Positions 26,601 through 34,774 of a DNA stretch of 64,000 nucleotides are shown one piece after another; the stretch's first letter is position 1, and the number at the start of each line of letters is the position of its first letter. This DNA comes from Flavobacterium sp. GTDB lineage: Bacteria; Bacteroidota; Bacteroidia; Flavobacteriales; Flavobacteriaceae. The notes under the pieces are model-generated. The model searched no databases. It was not told the origin of the DNA and worked only from the letters and a program-made list of their open reading frames with translations. Position numbers and translations under genes: made by a program. Location: assembly GCA_030151255.1 (NCBI GenBank), contig JASLED010000019.1, positions 1-64,000 of the forward strand, written 5' to 3'.

Positions 26601-29600
26601 CTATTTAAGTTTTTTCTTAACCTCAACTTCTTGAAATGCTTCAATAGTGTCGTATTCTCTAATATCATTGTAGTTTTTAATTTGAATACCACAATCATAT
26701 CCTTTAGATACTTCTTTAACATCGTCTTTGAAACGTTTTAAAGCTGTTAATTCACCTGTGTAAATTACTACTCCATCACGAATTAAACGAATTCTAGAAT
26801 TTCTAAATATTTTTCCGTCTAAAACCATACATCCTGCAATTGTTCCAACTTTAGAAATTTTAAATAACTCTCTAATTTCGGCAGAACCTGTAACTTCTTC
26901 TCTCAACTCTGGAGATAACATTCCTTCCATTGCATCCTTAAGATCGTCAATTGCATCATAAATAATTGAGTAATTTCTGATATCGATTTCTTCTTTATCT
27001 GCTAATGCTCTAGCTGAAACCATTGGACGAACATTGAATCCTATAATAATTGCATCAGATGCAGATGCTAACAATACGTCTGATTCAGTAATTGCTCCAA
27101 CTCCTTTATGAATAATATTGATTTGAATTTCTTCCGTAGATAATTTAGAGAATGAATCAGAAAGCGCTTCTACAGATCCGTCTACGTCTCCTTTTAAGAT
27201 AATATTCAACTCTTTGAAATCACCTAAAGCAATACGTCTTCCGATTTCTGCTAATGTAATATGTCTTTGTGCTCTTACAGATTGCTCACGTAATAATTGC
27301 GTACGTTTAGCTGCAATTTGTTTTGCTTCTTTTTCTTCTTCAAATACGTTGAATTTATCACCTGCACCTGGAGCTCCATCTAATCCTAATACTGAAACTG
27401 GTCTTGAAGGTCCAGCCTCTTTCACTACATTTCCACGCTCATCATGCATAGCACGAACTTTACCATGGCTACAACCAGCTAATAAATAATCTCCAACTCG
27501 TAATGTACCCGCTTGTACTAAAACTGTAGAAACATATCCGCGTCCTTTATCTAAATAAGCTTCTACAACTGTACCAGATGCTAATTTATTTGGATTTGCT
27601 TTTAATTCTAACATTTCAGCTTCAAGTAATACTTTTTCAAGTAATTCTTTCATTCCGATACCTTGCTTAGCAGAAATATCTTGTGATTGGTAAGTACCTC
27701 CCCACTCTTCTATCAACAAATTCATAGAAGCTAATCTTTCTTTAATCTTATCTGGATTAGCTGTTGGTTTATCAATTTTATTAATAGCAAAAATAATTGG
27801 TACACCTGCTGCTTGTGCATGACTAATTGCCTCTTTTGTTTGTGGCATGATATCATCATCGGCAGCGATTACAATAATTACAATATCCGTAACCTGAGCA
27901 CCACGTGCACGCATAGCAGTAAATGCCTCGTGACCTGGAGTATCCAAGAACGTAATTTGTTGTCCGTTATCTAAAGTAACACCGTATGCACCGATATGCT
28001 GTGTAATTCCTCCAGACTCACCTGCAATAACGTTTGCTTTACGAACGTAATCTAATAAAGATGTTTTACCGTGGTCAACGTGCCCCATTACAGTAACAAT
28101 CGGAGCTCTTGGTAATAAGTCTTCTGGTCTGTCTGGTGCTTCTTCAATAGATTCTTCTAAATCAGCTGTTGTAAAATCAACTTCATAACCAAATTCATCA
28201 GCTACAATTGTTAATGTTTCAGCATCTAAACGTTGATTCATCGTTACCATAATCCCCAAAGACATACAAGTTCCAATTACCTTAGTAATAGGCACATCCA
28301 TCATTGTTGCAACTTCACCAACAGTAACAAATTCTGTTACTTTTAATGTTTTGCTTCCTGCTTCTAATGCTTTTTGCTCGTCGTCTGTTTTCTTACGGTG
28401 TGTATCACGCTTGTCTCTACGGTATTTAGCAGCTTTTGACTTGCTTCCTTTACCTTGTAAACGTTCAAGCGTTTCTTTAATTTGGTTTTTTACTTCTTCT
28501 TCTGTTGGCTCAGCTTTTACAATAGGTGTAGTATTACGTCTATTGTTATTCTGGTTTTTATTAAACTTACCATTTTTGGCATTATTACCGCCTCTGTTTT
28601 GGTTGTTATTGTTTCCGCCAGGTTTATTTGCGTTATTGCCGCCTGCTTTATTTGTATTATTACCACCTGCATTGTTTCCATTTGCGTTAGCCGCATTGTT
28701 ACCTTCTGCACCTGCTGGTTTGTTTATACGTTTTCTTTTATTTTTAGCAGCGTTACCATCTTTAGCGTTGTTTCCACCTTTTTTATCATCCTTCTTATCT
28801 TCCTTCTTCTTCTTAGGTTTCTCAAACTGAGACAAGTCGATTGTTTGACCAGTAAAAGTAGTTCCTGATAATTTCTGATAATTTGTTTTTATCATTTCAT
28901 CTCCAGCCGCTACTTCTGGTTTTATTTCTTCGCTTACTTTTTTACTTTCTTCGTTTGCTATTTTAGCAGACTCCTTCTGTTGCTTCTCTTCCACAGGTTT
29001 GTCTTTATCTTTAGATTCTTTATTAGCTTGTTTATGAGCTACTGGTTTTTGTGCAGTAACTTTTTTTGAATCAGTATCTAAATCGACAGTTGTTTTCGCA
29101 ACAGGAGCAGCCTTTTTCTCCTCAATTTCAACTACTTCTTTCGCTACTGGTTTTTCTTCTATTACATTTTTGTTTGTAGATTCTGTTTCTACTTTTTCTG
29201 ATACAACTGGAGAAGATTCTAAAGTTTTTTTAGTTTCAAGCTCAATCTTACCAACAGTTTTAAGCGTAATTTGCTCTTCTGCTTTGGCTTTAATAACTTC
29301 GCTTTCTCTTTTGATACGTGCCTGTTCTTCTTGTTTTTTCTTTTCCTCCAATTCACGTTCACGCTCTAGCTTAAGCGCTTCCTTTTCTTTTCTTTTTTCT
29401 TCGCTTACTTCGATAGAAGCTTCTTTCTTTCCTTTATCGGCAGAAAATTGCTTACTAAGAACATTAAATTCTTCTTGAGAAATTTTTGCATTTGGAGTTG
29501 CTTCAATTTCAAAACCTTTGCCCTTCAAAAAGTCCACGGCTCTATCCAGAGAAATATTTAATTCTCTTAAAACTTTATTTATTCTTATTGCTCTTTCTTC

Positions 29601-29606
29601 AGACAT
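26601..29606 (-). CDS. infB: Translation initiation factor IF-2
   Basis: IF-2 is the GTPase that places initiator tRNA on the 30S subunit and promotes 70S joining. The 1001-residue protein has the IF2_N helical domain (about 1-55), a long charged Lys/Glu linker (about 70-240), a very unusual Asn/Gly-rich stretch (about 275-360), a second IF2_N-like domain (about 415-490), and the GTPase domain from about 505 with GHVDHGKTS, DTPGHEAF and NKIDKP. The C-terminal tRNA-binding domains follow. It is longer than E. coli IF-2 (890) because of the linker. It is the last gene of the rimP-nusA-infB operon. Confidence 0.97.
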   Translation of the reverse strand: MSEERAIRINKVLRELNISLDRAVDFLKGKGFEIEATPNAKISQEEFNVLSKQFSADKGKKEASIEVSEEKRKEKEALKLERERELEEKKKQEEQARIKRESEVIKAKAEEQITLKTVGKIELETKKTLESSPVVSEKVETESTNKNVIEEKPVAKEVVEIEEKKAAPVAKTTVDLDTDSKKVTAQKPVAHKQANKESKDKDKPVEEKQQKESAKIANEESKKVSEEIKPEVAAGDEMIKTNYQKLSGTTFTGQTIDLSQFEKPKKKKEDKKDDKKGGNNAKDGNAAKNKRKRINKPAGAEGNNAANANGNNAGGNNTNKAGGNNANKPGGNNNNQNRGGNNAKNGKFNKNQNNNRRNTTPIVKAEPTEEEVKNQIKETLERLQGKGSKSKAAKYRRDKRDTHRKKTDDEQKALEAGSKTLKVTEFVTVGEVATMMDVPITKVIGTCMSLGIMVTMNQRLDAETLTIVADEFGYEVDFTTADLEESIEEAPDRPEDLLPRAPIVTVMGHVDHGKTSLLDYVRKANVIAGESGGITQHIGAYGVTLDNGQQITFLDTPGHEAFTAMRARGAQVTDIVIIVIAADDDIMPQTKEAISHAQAAGVPIIFAINKIDKPTANPDKIKERLASMNLLIEEWGGTYQSQDISAKQGIGMKELLEKVLLEAEMLELKANPNKLASGTVVEAYLDKGRGYVSTVLVQAGTLRVGDYLLAGCSHGKVRAMHDERGNVVKEAGPSRPVSVLGLDGAPGAGDKFNVFEEEKEAKQIAAKRTQLLREQSVRAQRHITLAEIGRRIALGDFKELNIILKGDVDGSVEALSDSFSKLSTEEIQINIIHKGVGAITESDVLLASASDAIIIGFNVRPMVSARALADKEEIDIRNYSIIYDAIDDLKDAMEGMLSPELREEVTGSAEIRELFKISKVGTIAGCMVLDGKIFRNSRIRLIRDGVVIYTGELTALKRFKDDVKEVSKGYDCGIQIKNYNDIREYDTIEAFQEVEVKKKLK

Positions 29607-29663
29607 ATTATCTTTTTAGTGTATTATTTGTGTTGTGTTGTAATCAGAAGTTTGTTTTAAAGA

Positions 29664-30902
29664 TTAATCTTCAAACTCTTCTTTCAAGATACGAAGCACA
29701 TCAGCAACAGTTTCTTCTTCTAAGTCTGTACGCTTGATTAATTCTTCTTTACTTAAGCTCAACACGCTTTTTGCTGTATCTAATCCAATTTTCGCGAACT
29801 CTTCGATAATCCATAATTCGATTTCGTCGCTAAATTCTCTTAATTCAACATCATCATCCTCAGGGTTTAACTCACGCATTACATCGATATCAAATCCTGT
29901 AAGTAATCCTGCTAATTTAATGTTTTGACCTCCTTTACCAATTGCTCTAGAAACTTCTTCAGGATCTAAGTAAACATTTGCTTTTTTCGTATTTTCGTCA
30001 AAAACTACTTTGTTTACTCTTGCTGGTGCTAATGCACGTTTGATAAATAAATCTGTATTTGCTGTATAGTGAATTACGTCAATATTTTCGTTTCCTAATT
30101 CTCTAACGATTCCGTGAATACGAGAACCTTTTACTCCCACACATGCTCCTACTGGATCAATTCTATCATCTGAACCTTCTACTGCAATTTTTGCTTTTTC
30201 TCCTGGAATACGAACAACTCTTCTTATAAAGATTTTATCGTCTCCAATTTCTGGAATTTCTTGTTCCAATAATTTTTCTAAGAATTGGCTTGATGTTCTA
30301 GACATTATAATTTGAGGCTTAGCTCCTTTCAATTCTACAGACTCAATAATCCCCTTAACAGTATCTCCTTTTCTGAAAAAGTCTGAAGGAATTTGTTTTT
30401 CTTTTGGCAAAACAATTTCATTTCCTTCATCATCCATCAAAATTACAACTTTTGGGCGAATATGATGTACTTCTGCTACGTAAATATCTCCGATAACTTC
30501 TTTAAACTGTTTGTATAAGGTAGCGTTATCATGTTCTGTTACTTTTGAGTTTAGGTATTGTCTTAATGCTAATACAGCTCTACGTCCAATTCCTTCTAAC
30601 TTTACTTCTTCAGAAACTTCTTCTCCAACTTCAAAGTCAGATTCGATTTTTCTTGCTTCTTTTAACGAAATCTCATATTTCTCATCTTCTACTTCACCAT
30701 CGTTAACCACTATTCTATTTCTAAAAACCTGGAAATCTCCTTTATCAGGGTTAATAATGATATCAAAATTATCGTCATCACCATATTTCTTCTTCAATGC
30801 ATTTCTGAATACATCCTCTAAGATGGCCATTAACGTAACTCTATCAATGTATTTTAACTCTTGAAATTCTGAGAACGATTCTACTAAACCACTATTCTCC
30901 AT
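29664..30902 (-). CDS. nusA: Transcription termination/antitermination factor NusA
   Basis: NusA binds RNA polymerase and modulates pausing, hairpin-dependent termination and antitermination. The 412-residue protein has the N-terminal polymerase-binding domain, an S1 domain (about 130-200), KH1 and KH2 (about 205-345, with VGVKGSRIHGIVREL and AIGKGGQNIKLA) and a short C-terminal helix-hairpin-helix region. E. coli NusA (495) carries two acidic repeats at the end that are largely missing here, as is common outside the gammaproteobacteria. It lies 12 bases after rimP and 57 before infB. Confidence 0.96.
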   Translation of the reverse strand: MENSGLVESFSEFQELKYIDRVTLMAILEDVFRNALKKKYGDDDNFDIIINPDKGDFQVFRNRIVVNDGEVEDEKYEISLKEARKIESDFEVGEEVSEEVKLEGIGRRAVLALRQYLNSKVTEHDNATLYKQFKEVIGDIYVAEVHHIRPKVVILMDDEGNEIVLPKEKQIPSDFFRKGDTVKGIIESVELKGAKPQIIMSRTSSQFLEKLLEQEIPEIGDDKIFIRRVVRIPGEKAKIAVEGSDDRIDPVGACVGVKGSRIHGIVRELGNENIDVIHYTANTDLFIKRALAPARVNKVVFDENTKKANVYLDPEEVSRAIGKGGQNIKLAGLLTGFDIDVMRELNPEDDDVELREFSDEIELWIIEEFAKIGLDTAKSVLSLSKEELIKRTDLEEETVADVLRILKEEFED

Positions 30903-30914
30903 CTGATATTATTT

Positions 30915-31382
30915 TTAAAATGAAATTATTACACTTGCTTCTTTTATGCTTTCGAATGGTATTAAAGCTTCTTTTTCTACTGTTATTTTTCCTTTTCCAA
31001 CAGCTTTAGCTTCTCTTGCTTTCCACTTTAATACTATTTTATCGTCTACTACATCATGTAGCATAGCTTCGTATTTTTCTTGCTCTAAAGTTGTTAACTT
31101 CAGTTTTCTTCCAATATTTTTTTTGTATTGGCGTAACAATTTTAATGGTGCTGTTGCGCCAGCTGAAGCTACTTCTAAAGCAAAATCTTGTTCTTCTCTG
31201 TCTAAATTATGTTCTATTGCACGACTTACATCAATACAATCTTGTAAGATAACACCGTTATCGCCGTCAATAGTTACCAAAATTTTGTTATCTGGAGAAA
31301 TCGTCATTTCTATCAAGAATAATTCCTCGCGTTCTTCTAAAGCTACGTTTAGCAACTCTTTTACCTTGTCTTTAAATGCCAT
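30915..31382 (-). CDS. rimP: Ribosome maturation factor RimP
   Basis: RimP assists assembly of the 30S subunit by helping protein uS12 and others bind 16S rRNA. The 155-residue protein has the usual two domains: an N-terminal alpha/beta domain (about 1-85, with DGDNGVILQDCIDVSRAIE and LEVASAGATAPL) and an SH3-like C-terminal domain (about 88-155). It is the first gene of the conserved rimP-nusA-infB operon. Its start codon lies 12 bases downstream of a terminator-like hairpin, which could control the whole operon. Confidence 0.93.
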   Translation of the reverse strand: MAFKDKVKELLNVALEEREELFLIEMTISPDNKILVTIDGDNGVILQDCIDVSRAIEHNLDREEQDFALEVASAGATAPLKLLRQYKKNIGRKLKLTTLEQEKYEAMLHDVVDDKIVLKWKAREAKAVGKGKITVEKEALIPFESIKEASVIISF

Positions 31383-31389
31383 ATACTAT

Positions 31390-31416
31390 AAAAAGAGGGG
31401 ACTATTATGTCCCCTC
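31390..31416 (-). promoter_or_regulatory. Terminator-like leader hairpin before rimP (possible attenuator)
   Basis: Read on the minus strand, the perfect 8-bp stem GAGGGGAC/GTCCCCTC with loop ATAATA is followed at once by TTTTT and then, seven bases later, by the rimP ATG. This is the form of an intrinsic terminator placed inside a leader. On the plus strand there is no T run, so it is directional toward rimP. NusA, made by the next gene, acts on such hairpins, so feedback control is plausible but is inference. Confidence 0.7.
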
Positions 31417-31447
31417 ATTATTTAATTCTCATTAATAAATAACAGTG

Positions 31448-31455
31448 CAAATATA
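31448..31455 (-). promoter_or_regulatory. -7 box of the rimP-nusA-infB promoter
   Basis: The minus strand reads TATATTTG, a perfect TAnnTTTG match, 65 bases upstream of the rimP ATG. This would start transcription just before the leader hairpin. No TTG is seen at the standard -33 position. Confidence 0.5.
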
Positions 31456-31563
31456 CTATTTTTTTTGTTCTAATTAAATTTTTTTGTGATTTGACAATTA
31501 TATGTATAAATTTAGGTCAGAATTATCGATTATCTAGTAACCCACTCAATAACATATATCTTT

Positions 31564-32397
31564 ATGAAAAAAATATTAATTCCTACTGACTTTTCTGACC
31601 ATGCAAGCAACGCTATTAAGGCAGGTGTTAGTATAGCTAAACATTACGGCGCAGAAGTCATTCTATTACACATTTTGGATTTACCTCAATCTGGTAGCGA
31701 CAGTGTAGTAAAAGGAACACCAGCACCTGAGGTGATTTTCTTTAAAAATGTAGCTGAAAGAAAACTACAAGAAATTGGAATGGATCCTATTTTTAGTGGA
31801 CTTAGTGTTTCTACAAGTTTAATTTTAGACAGAACAGCTTATGGTGTAACAAAATCAGCAGAGCACAATGATGTTGATTTAATTGTTATTGGATCACATG
31901 GGGTGAGCGGAGCTAAGAAAAACTTTGTAGGTTCTAACACACAAAAAGTAGTGCGCTCTGCCAATGTACCTGTTTTAGTGATAAGAGATGAAATTACTTT
32001 TTCTACAATAAACAATATTGTTTTCGCCTCTGATTTTAGCAATGAAATGCGACCTGCTTTCGAAAATGTTTTGAAAATAACCAAAGAAACTGGAGCAAAA
32101 TTACATTTACTTGTAATTAACACACCAAACAATTTTAAACCAACAAATGTTACTGAAGAAATTGTTGCAAAATTTTTAGACGACGCAGAAAACAACGATG
32201 CTTTTGAATTAAACATCTATAATGATATGAGTATTGAACGAGGTATCATTAATTTTACTGATAAAATTGATGCAGAGCTAGTTGCAATTGCTACACACGG
32301 CAGAACAGGATTATCCCACTTCTTTAATGGAAGCATTAGTGAAGATCTTATAAATAAAATTGAACGATCTGTTATTACATTTAAAATAGAACAATAA
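31564..32397 (+). CDS. Universal stress protein, two Usp domains in tandem
   Basis: The 277-residue protein is a fusion of two UspA domains (about 1-142 and 143-277). Each begins with a strand of the type KKILIPTDFS or NIVFASDFS. The first carries the nucleotide-binding loop GSHGVSGAKKNFVGSNTQKVVRSA (G-2x-G-9x-G-S/T pattern, residues shown are part of it). The second has THGRTGLSHFFNGSISEDLIN. ATP binding is therefore likely. Such proteins support survival in starvation or oxidative stress, but the exact role is unknown. It is monocistronic and followed by a bidirectional terminator. Confidence 0.9.
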   Translation: MKKILIPTDFSDHASNAIKAGVSIAKHYGAEVILLHILDLPQSGSDSVVKGTPAPEVIFFKNVAERKLQEIGMDPIFSGLSVSTSLILDRTAYGVTKSAEHNDVDLIVIGSHGVSGAKKNFVGSNTQKVVRSANVPVLVIRDEITFSTINNIVFASDFSNEMRPAFENVLKITKETGAKLHLLVINTPNNFKPTNVTEEIVAKFLDDAENNDAFELNIYNDMSIERGIINFTDKIDAELVAIATHGRTGLSHFFNGSISEDLINKIERSVITFKIEQ

Positions 32398-32405
32398 ATC
32401 TAAAT

Positions 32406-32437
32406 AAAAAGGGCATTTCAATTGAAATGCCCTTTTT
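32406..32437. terminator. Bidirectional palindromic terminator
   Basis: A perfect 32-base palindrome with core GGGCATTTC-AATT-GAAATGCCC flanked by five A and five T. It lies between the convergent usp and mscS-like genes and serves both. The 22-base core is repeated exactly at 59118-59159. Confidence 0.88.
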
Positions 32438-32442
32438 ATGTT

Positions 32443-33267
32443 TTAATCTAAAATTTCTATATGACTTTCTGTTACTGTTTTTATAGGTAAATAATTTTTC
32501 TTTCCATCTACCAATAAACATAAATAAATATTGTCAATTGAGATAACATACCCTTTTAATCCATTAATAATAACATGTTGCCCTACCTCCAGATTTTTTC
32601 TAGTATAAAATGAATATAGTAATTTTGTAACTAAATCTTTTGACCCTAAACCTAATGAAAGCGCCACAGTAAATAACAATGCTCCAATAATAATTGAAAT
32701 ATTATTTGTAATTACAGAAGTATCTATTCCTAATTGATTTAAAGTTGTAATAACAACAAAAACAAGAATGATATAAAAAACAACATTTCCTATCATTTTT
32801 GCTCCCATAAAATCAATTGCTTTCAACACACCAACTATTACATTTTTTATCCAAGAGGCAAAATAAATTCCACCTATCAAAATAAGCAATGCAACAAAAA
32901 CCTTTGGCACAACCATCATAAAAGAACCTATTTCTTTAGAAACAATTGTTAATCCAAAAATTTCAGCACCAACCAAAATCATTAAGAAAACTAAAAATAT
33001 TTTTACAAAAAAGATCAAAATAGAATCTACCTTAATTGCAAAATTAGCTTTGCTTAAAAACTCATTTTCATTCAACAATTTTTGAATTTTATCCAATCTA
33101 ACAAAGTTGAATATCTTTCTTAACAAATATGAAAACAGCTTTAGCAATAACCAACAAATAGCAATATATCCAACTATCAACAAGAAGTTAAAAAAACCTC
33201 TCATCATCGAATCCATCACAGAGTTTATCATATCACCTGGATATTCTAGGCTATAAATTTTTTCCAT
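32443..33267 (-). CDS. MscS-like mechanosensitive channel family protein
   Basis: This 274-residue inner-membrane protein has about five hydrophobic helices (about 22-48, 75-105, 118-140, 155-180, 185-205), then the MscS pore-helix and beta-domain region with GLGSKDLVTKLLYSFY and LEVGQHVIINGLKGYVISI. It lacks the large cytoplasmic cage of E. coli MscS, as do several small family members. Channels of this type release solutes on hypo-osmotic shock. The start overlaps the preceding small gene by 17 bases. It is the last gene of the sigma-factor operon. Confidence 0.85.
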   Translation of the reverse strand: MEKIYSLEYPGDMINSVMDSMMRGFFNFLLIVGYIAICWLLLKLFSYLLRKIFNFVRLDKIQKLLNENEFLSKANFAIKVDSILIFFVKIFLVFLMILVGAEIFGLTIVSKEIGSFMMVVPKVFVALLILIGGIYFASWIKNVIVGVLKAIDFMGAKMIGNVVFYIILVFVVITTLNQLGIDTSVITNNISIIIGALLFTVALSLGLGSKDLVTKLLYSFYTRKNLEVGQHVIINGLKGYVISIDNIYLCLLVDGKKNYLPIKTVTESHIEILD

Positions 33268-33481
33268 TTTTCTCTTTTTCTAAAATTTTATTTACAATTT
33301 CCTGCTCCTTATCTTTATTTTTTTCAGCTACAATAGACTGAATTGTTTTTGGTACCTGAACAGTATATAAATCAGACACATCTAATGATAGCTTAATTAT
33401 ATTCAAATTGTCAATTACCTTATCTTTCAGATAATCTGGCAACTTTTCGTTTTGCAGTATTTTCTTAAAAGGATTTTCCAT
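33251..33481 (-). CDS. Small protein of unknown function between a sigma factor and a channel
   Basis: I do not recognise a family. The 76-residue product is soluble and largely helical, with charged ends (MENPFKKILQNEKLPDYL and KEQEIVNKILEKEKNGKNL), no cysteines and no membrane segment. It starts directly after the sigma-factor stop, in the slot where an anti-sigma factor is often encoded, and its end overlaps the MscS-like start by 17 bases. An anti-sigma or adaptor role is a guess from position only. Confidence 0.75.
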   Translation of the reverse strand: MENPFKKILQNEKLPDYLKDKVIDNLNIIKLSLDVSDLYTVQVPKTIQSIVAEKNKDKEQEIVNKILEKEKNGKNL

Positions 33482-34054
33482 TTATGACAATGAATTATAT
33501 AATTCAACAATCTTTTTCTTGGCTCTATGCAATCTCATTTTTATCGCACTCTCTCCCATCTCTAACATATCAGCCATTTCCTTGATCGATTTATCTTCCT
33601 GATATTTCATAATCAGCATAATTTTATCTTCAGGATCAATCAACGCAAGCGCTTCTTCCAACCGTTTTACAGTAAGTGAAAAAATTTCTTCATCTGTAAT
33701 TTCATCCTCCAAACTTGTCACATAATGATAGTCTTCTTGATATTGTTGATTTTCGTGTTGCCGTTTTAGGATAGATTTCGAGTAATCTACACAATGATTA
33801 TAGGTAAACGAATACAACCAAGTAGAGAATTTTGACTCTCCTTTAAATGTTTTTAAGTTTAGATAAATCTTCACAAAAACGTCTTGAGTTAGGTCTTCGG
33901 CAGCATCACGAGATTCAGCAAAACTCAAACATTTTTGATATACTTTTTGACCATATCGATCATACAAAACACCAAACAAGCTTGTATTACCGTTATGAAC
34001 AATGAATTGAACCAGCTCTTCATCGCTCATTAAAACAAAGTTTTTACTTTGCAT
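33482..34054 (-). CDS. RNA polymerase sigma factor, ECF (sigma-24) family
   Basis: The 190-residue protein has sigma region 2 (about 15-85, with LYDRYGQKVY, DAAEDLTQDVF and KFSTWLYSFTYN) and region 4 (about 130-185, with MLIMKYQEDKSIKEMADML and ESAIKMRLHRAKKKI). Regions 1.1, 1.2 and 3 are absent, which defines the extracytoplasmic-function type. It probably directs transcription of a stress or envelope regulon. It leads a three-gene operon with a small protein and an MscS-like channel, so control by envelope tension or osmotic state is conceivable, as inference. Confidence 0.92.
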   Translation of the reverse strand: MQSKNFVLMSDEELVQFIVHNGNTSLFGVLYDRYGQKVYQKCLSFAESRDAAEDLTQDVFVKIYLNLKTFKGESKFSTWLYSFTYNHCVDYSKSILKRQHENQQYQEDYHYVTSLEDEITDEEIFSLTVKRLEEALALIDPEDKIMLIMKYQEDKSIKEMADMLEMGESAIKMRLHRAKKKIVELYNSLS

Positions 34055-34123
34055 ACTTATTTTCGTACTACTTTATTATACATTAAACCTTCTTTAAGTT
34101 CAATATGGCTTAATATATTTGAA

Positions 34124-34717
34124 CTATCTTTCTTTTATTTGCAATAATCTTTCTACATATTTTCCAATTACGTCAAATTCAATATTTACCGTATCTCCAA
34201 CTTTATAGTATTTAAACAATGTATTTTCTTTTGTATAAGGTATAATTGCCACGCTAAACGAATTAATTTCTGAATCAACTACGGTAAGACTCGTTCCGTC
34301 AATTGTAATAGAACCCTTAGAAATAGTTGTATGTTTTACAGCCGAATCATATTCAAAACCATAATAAGTACTTCCATCAGCATCTTTTACAAAAGCACAA
34401 GTTGCAACTGCATCAACATGCCCTTGCACAATATGCCCATCCAATCGCGCGTTCATTAACATTCCTCTTTCTAGATTAATTGACTGCCCAACCACCCAAT
34501 TACCTAAAGTTGTAACATCAATAGTTTCTTTTATGGCTGTTACTGTAAAAGTATCTTCCTCAATATTCACAACCGTTAAACAAACACCGTTATGCAAAAC
34601 ACTCTGATCTATTTTTAATTCATTTACAAACGAACATGATATCGTTAGATGAATATTACCTTTCTCTTTTGCAATATTTTTAATAATTGCTATTTCTTCA
34701 ACAATTCCTGTAAACAT
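34124..34717 (-). CDS. ribE: Riboflavin synthase, alpha subunit
   Basis: This enzyme dismutates two molecules of 6,7-dimethyl-8-ribityllumazine to riboflavin. The 197-residue protein starts with the signature MFTGIVEEIA and contains two homologous lumazine-binding domains (about 1-95 and 96-190), the second beginning at DGHIVQGHVDAVA. SLTVV occurs in both halves (CLTVVNIEED and SLTVVDSEIN), as expected for the duplicated fold. It is divergent from pdxA with a 57-base spacer. No FMN riboswitch is seen upstream. Confidence 0.95.
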   Translation of the reverse strand: MFTGIVEEIAIIKNIAKEKGNIHLTISCSFVNELKIDQSVLHNGVCLTVVNIEEDTFTVTAIKETIDVTTLGNWVVGQSINLERGMLMNARLDGHIVQGHVDAVATCAFVKDADGSTYYGFEYDSAVKHTTISKGSITIDGTSLTVVDSEINSFSVAIIPYTKENTLFKYYKVGDTVNIEFDVIGKYVERLLQIKER

Positions 34718-34734
34718 TACTCCAATTATTTTAT

Positions 34735-34754
34735 TAAATTTGTTTTCAAAATTA
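34735..34754. promoter_or_regulatory. Divergent -7 boxes for pdxA and ribE
   Basis: On the plus strand TAAATTTG at 34735-34742 lies 32 bases before the pdxA ATG at 34775. On the minus strand TAATTTTG at 34754-34747 lies 29 bases before the ribE ATG. Both match TAnnTTTG. The 57-base spacer must hold both promoters. No -33 TTG is obvious for either. Confidence 0.45.
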
Positions 34755-34774
34755 CTAATTATTTAAACGAAACT

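Noticed and set aside
28517..28760. Possible tandem-repeat or CRISPR-like array
   Set aside because: The repeated pattern is coding (GGNN units of IF-2), with no conserved palindromic repeat and no unique spacers.
28351..28868. Two long plus-strand open frames opposite infB
   Set aside because: They are antisense to the low-complexity and charged linker of IF-2, have no start context and encode Leu/Pro/Phe-rich sequence typical of reading the wrong strand.
31395..31416. Leader hairpin read as a plus-strand terminator for a gene before usp
   Set aside because: There is no plus-strand gene upstream of it and no T run after it in that direction. The T run is on the rimP side.
34649..34774. 42-residue N-terminal extension of PdxA
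   Set aside because: It overlaps ribE on the other strand, is low-complexity, and the -7 box at 34735-34742 lies inside it. The family start matches the ATG at 34775.
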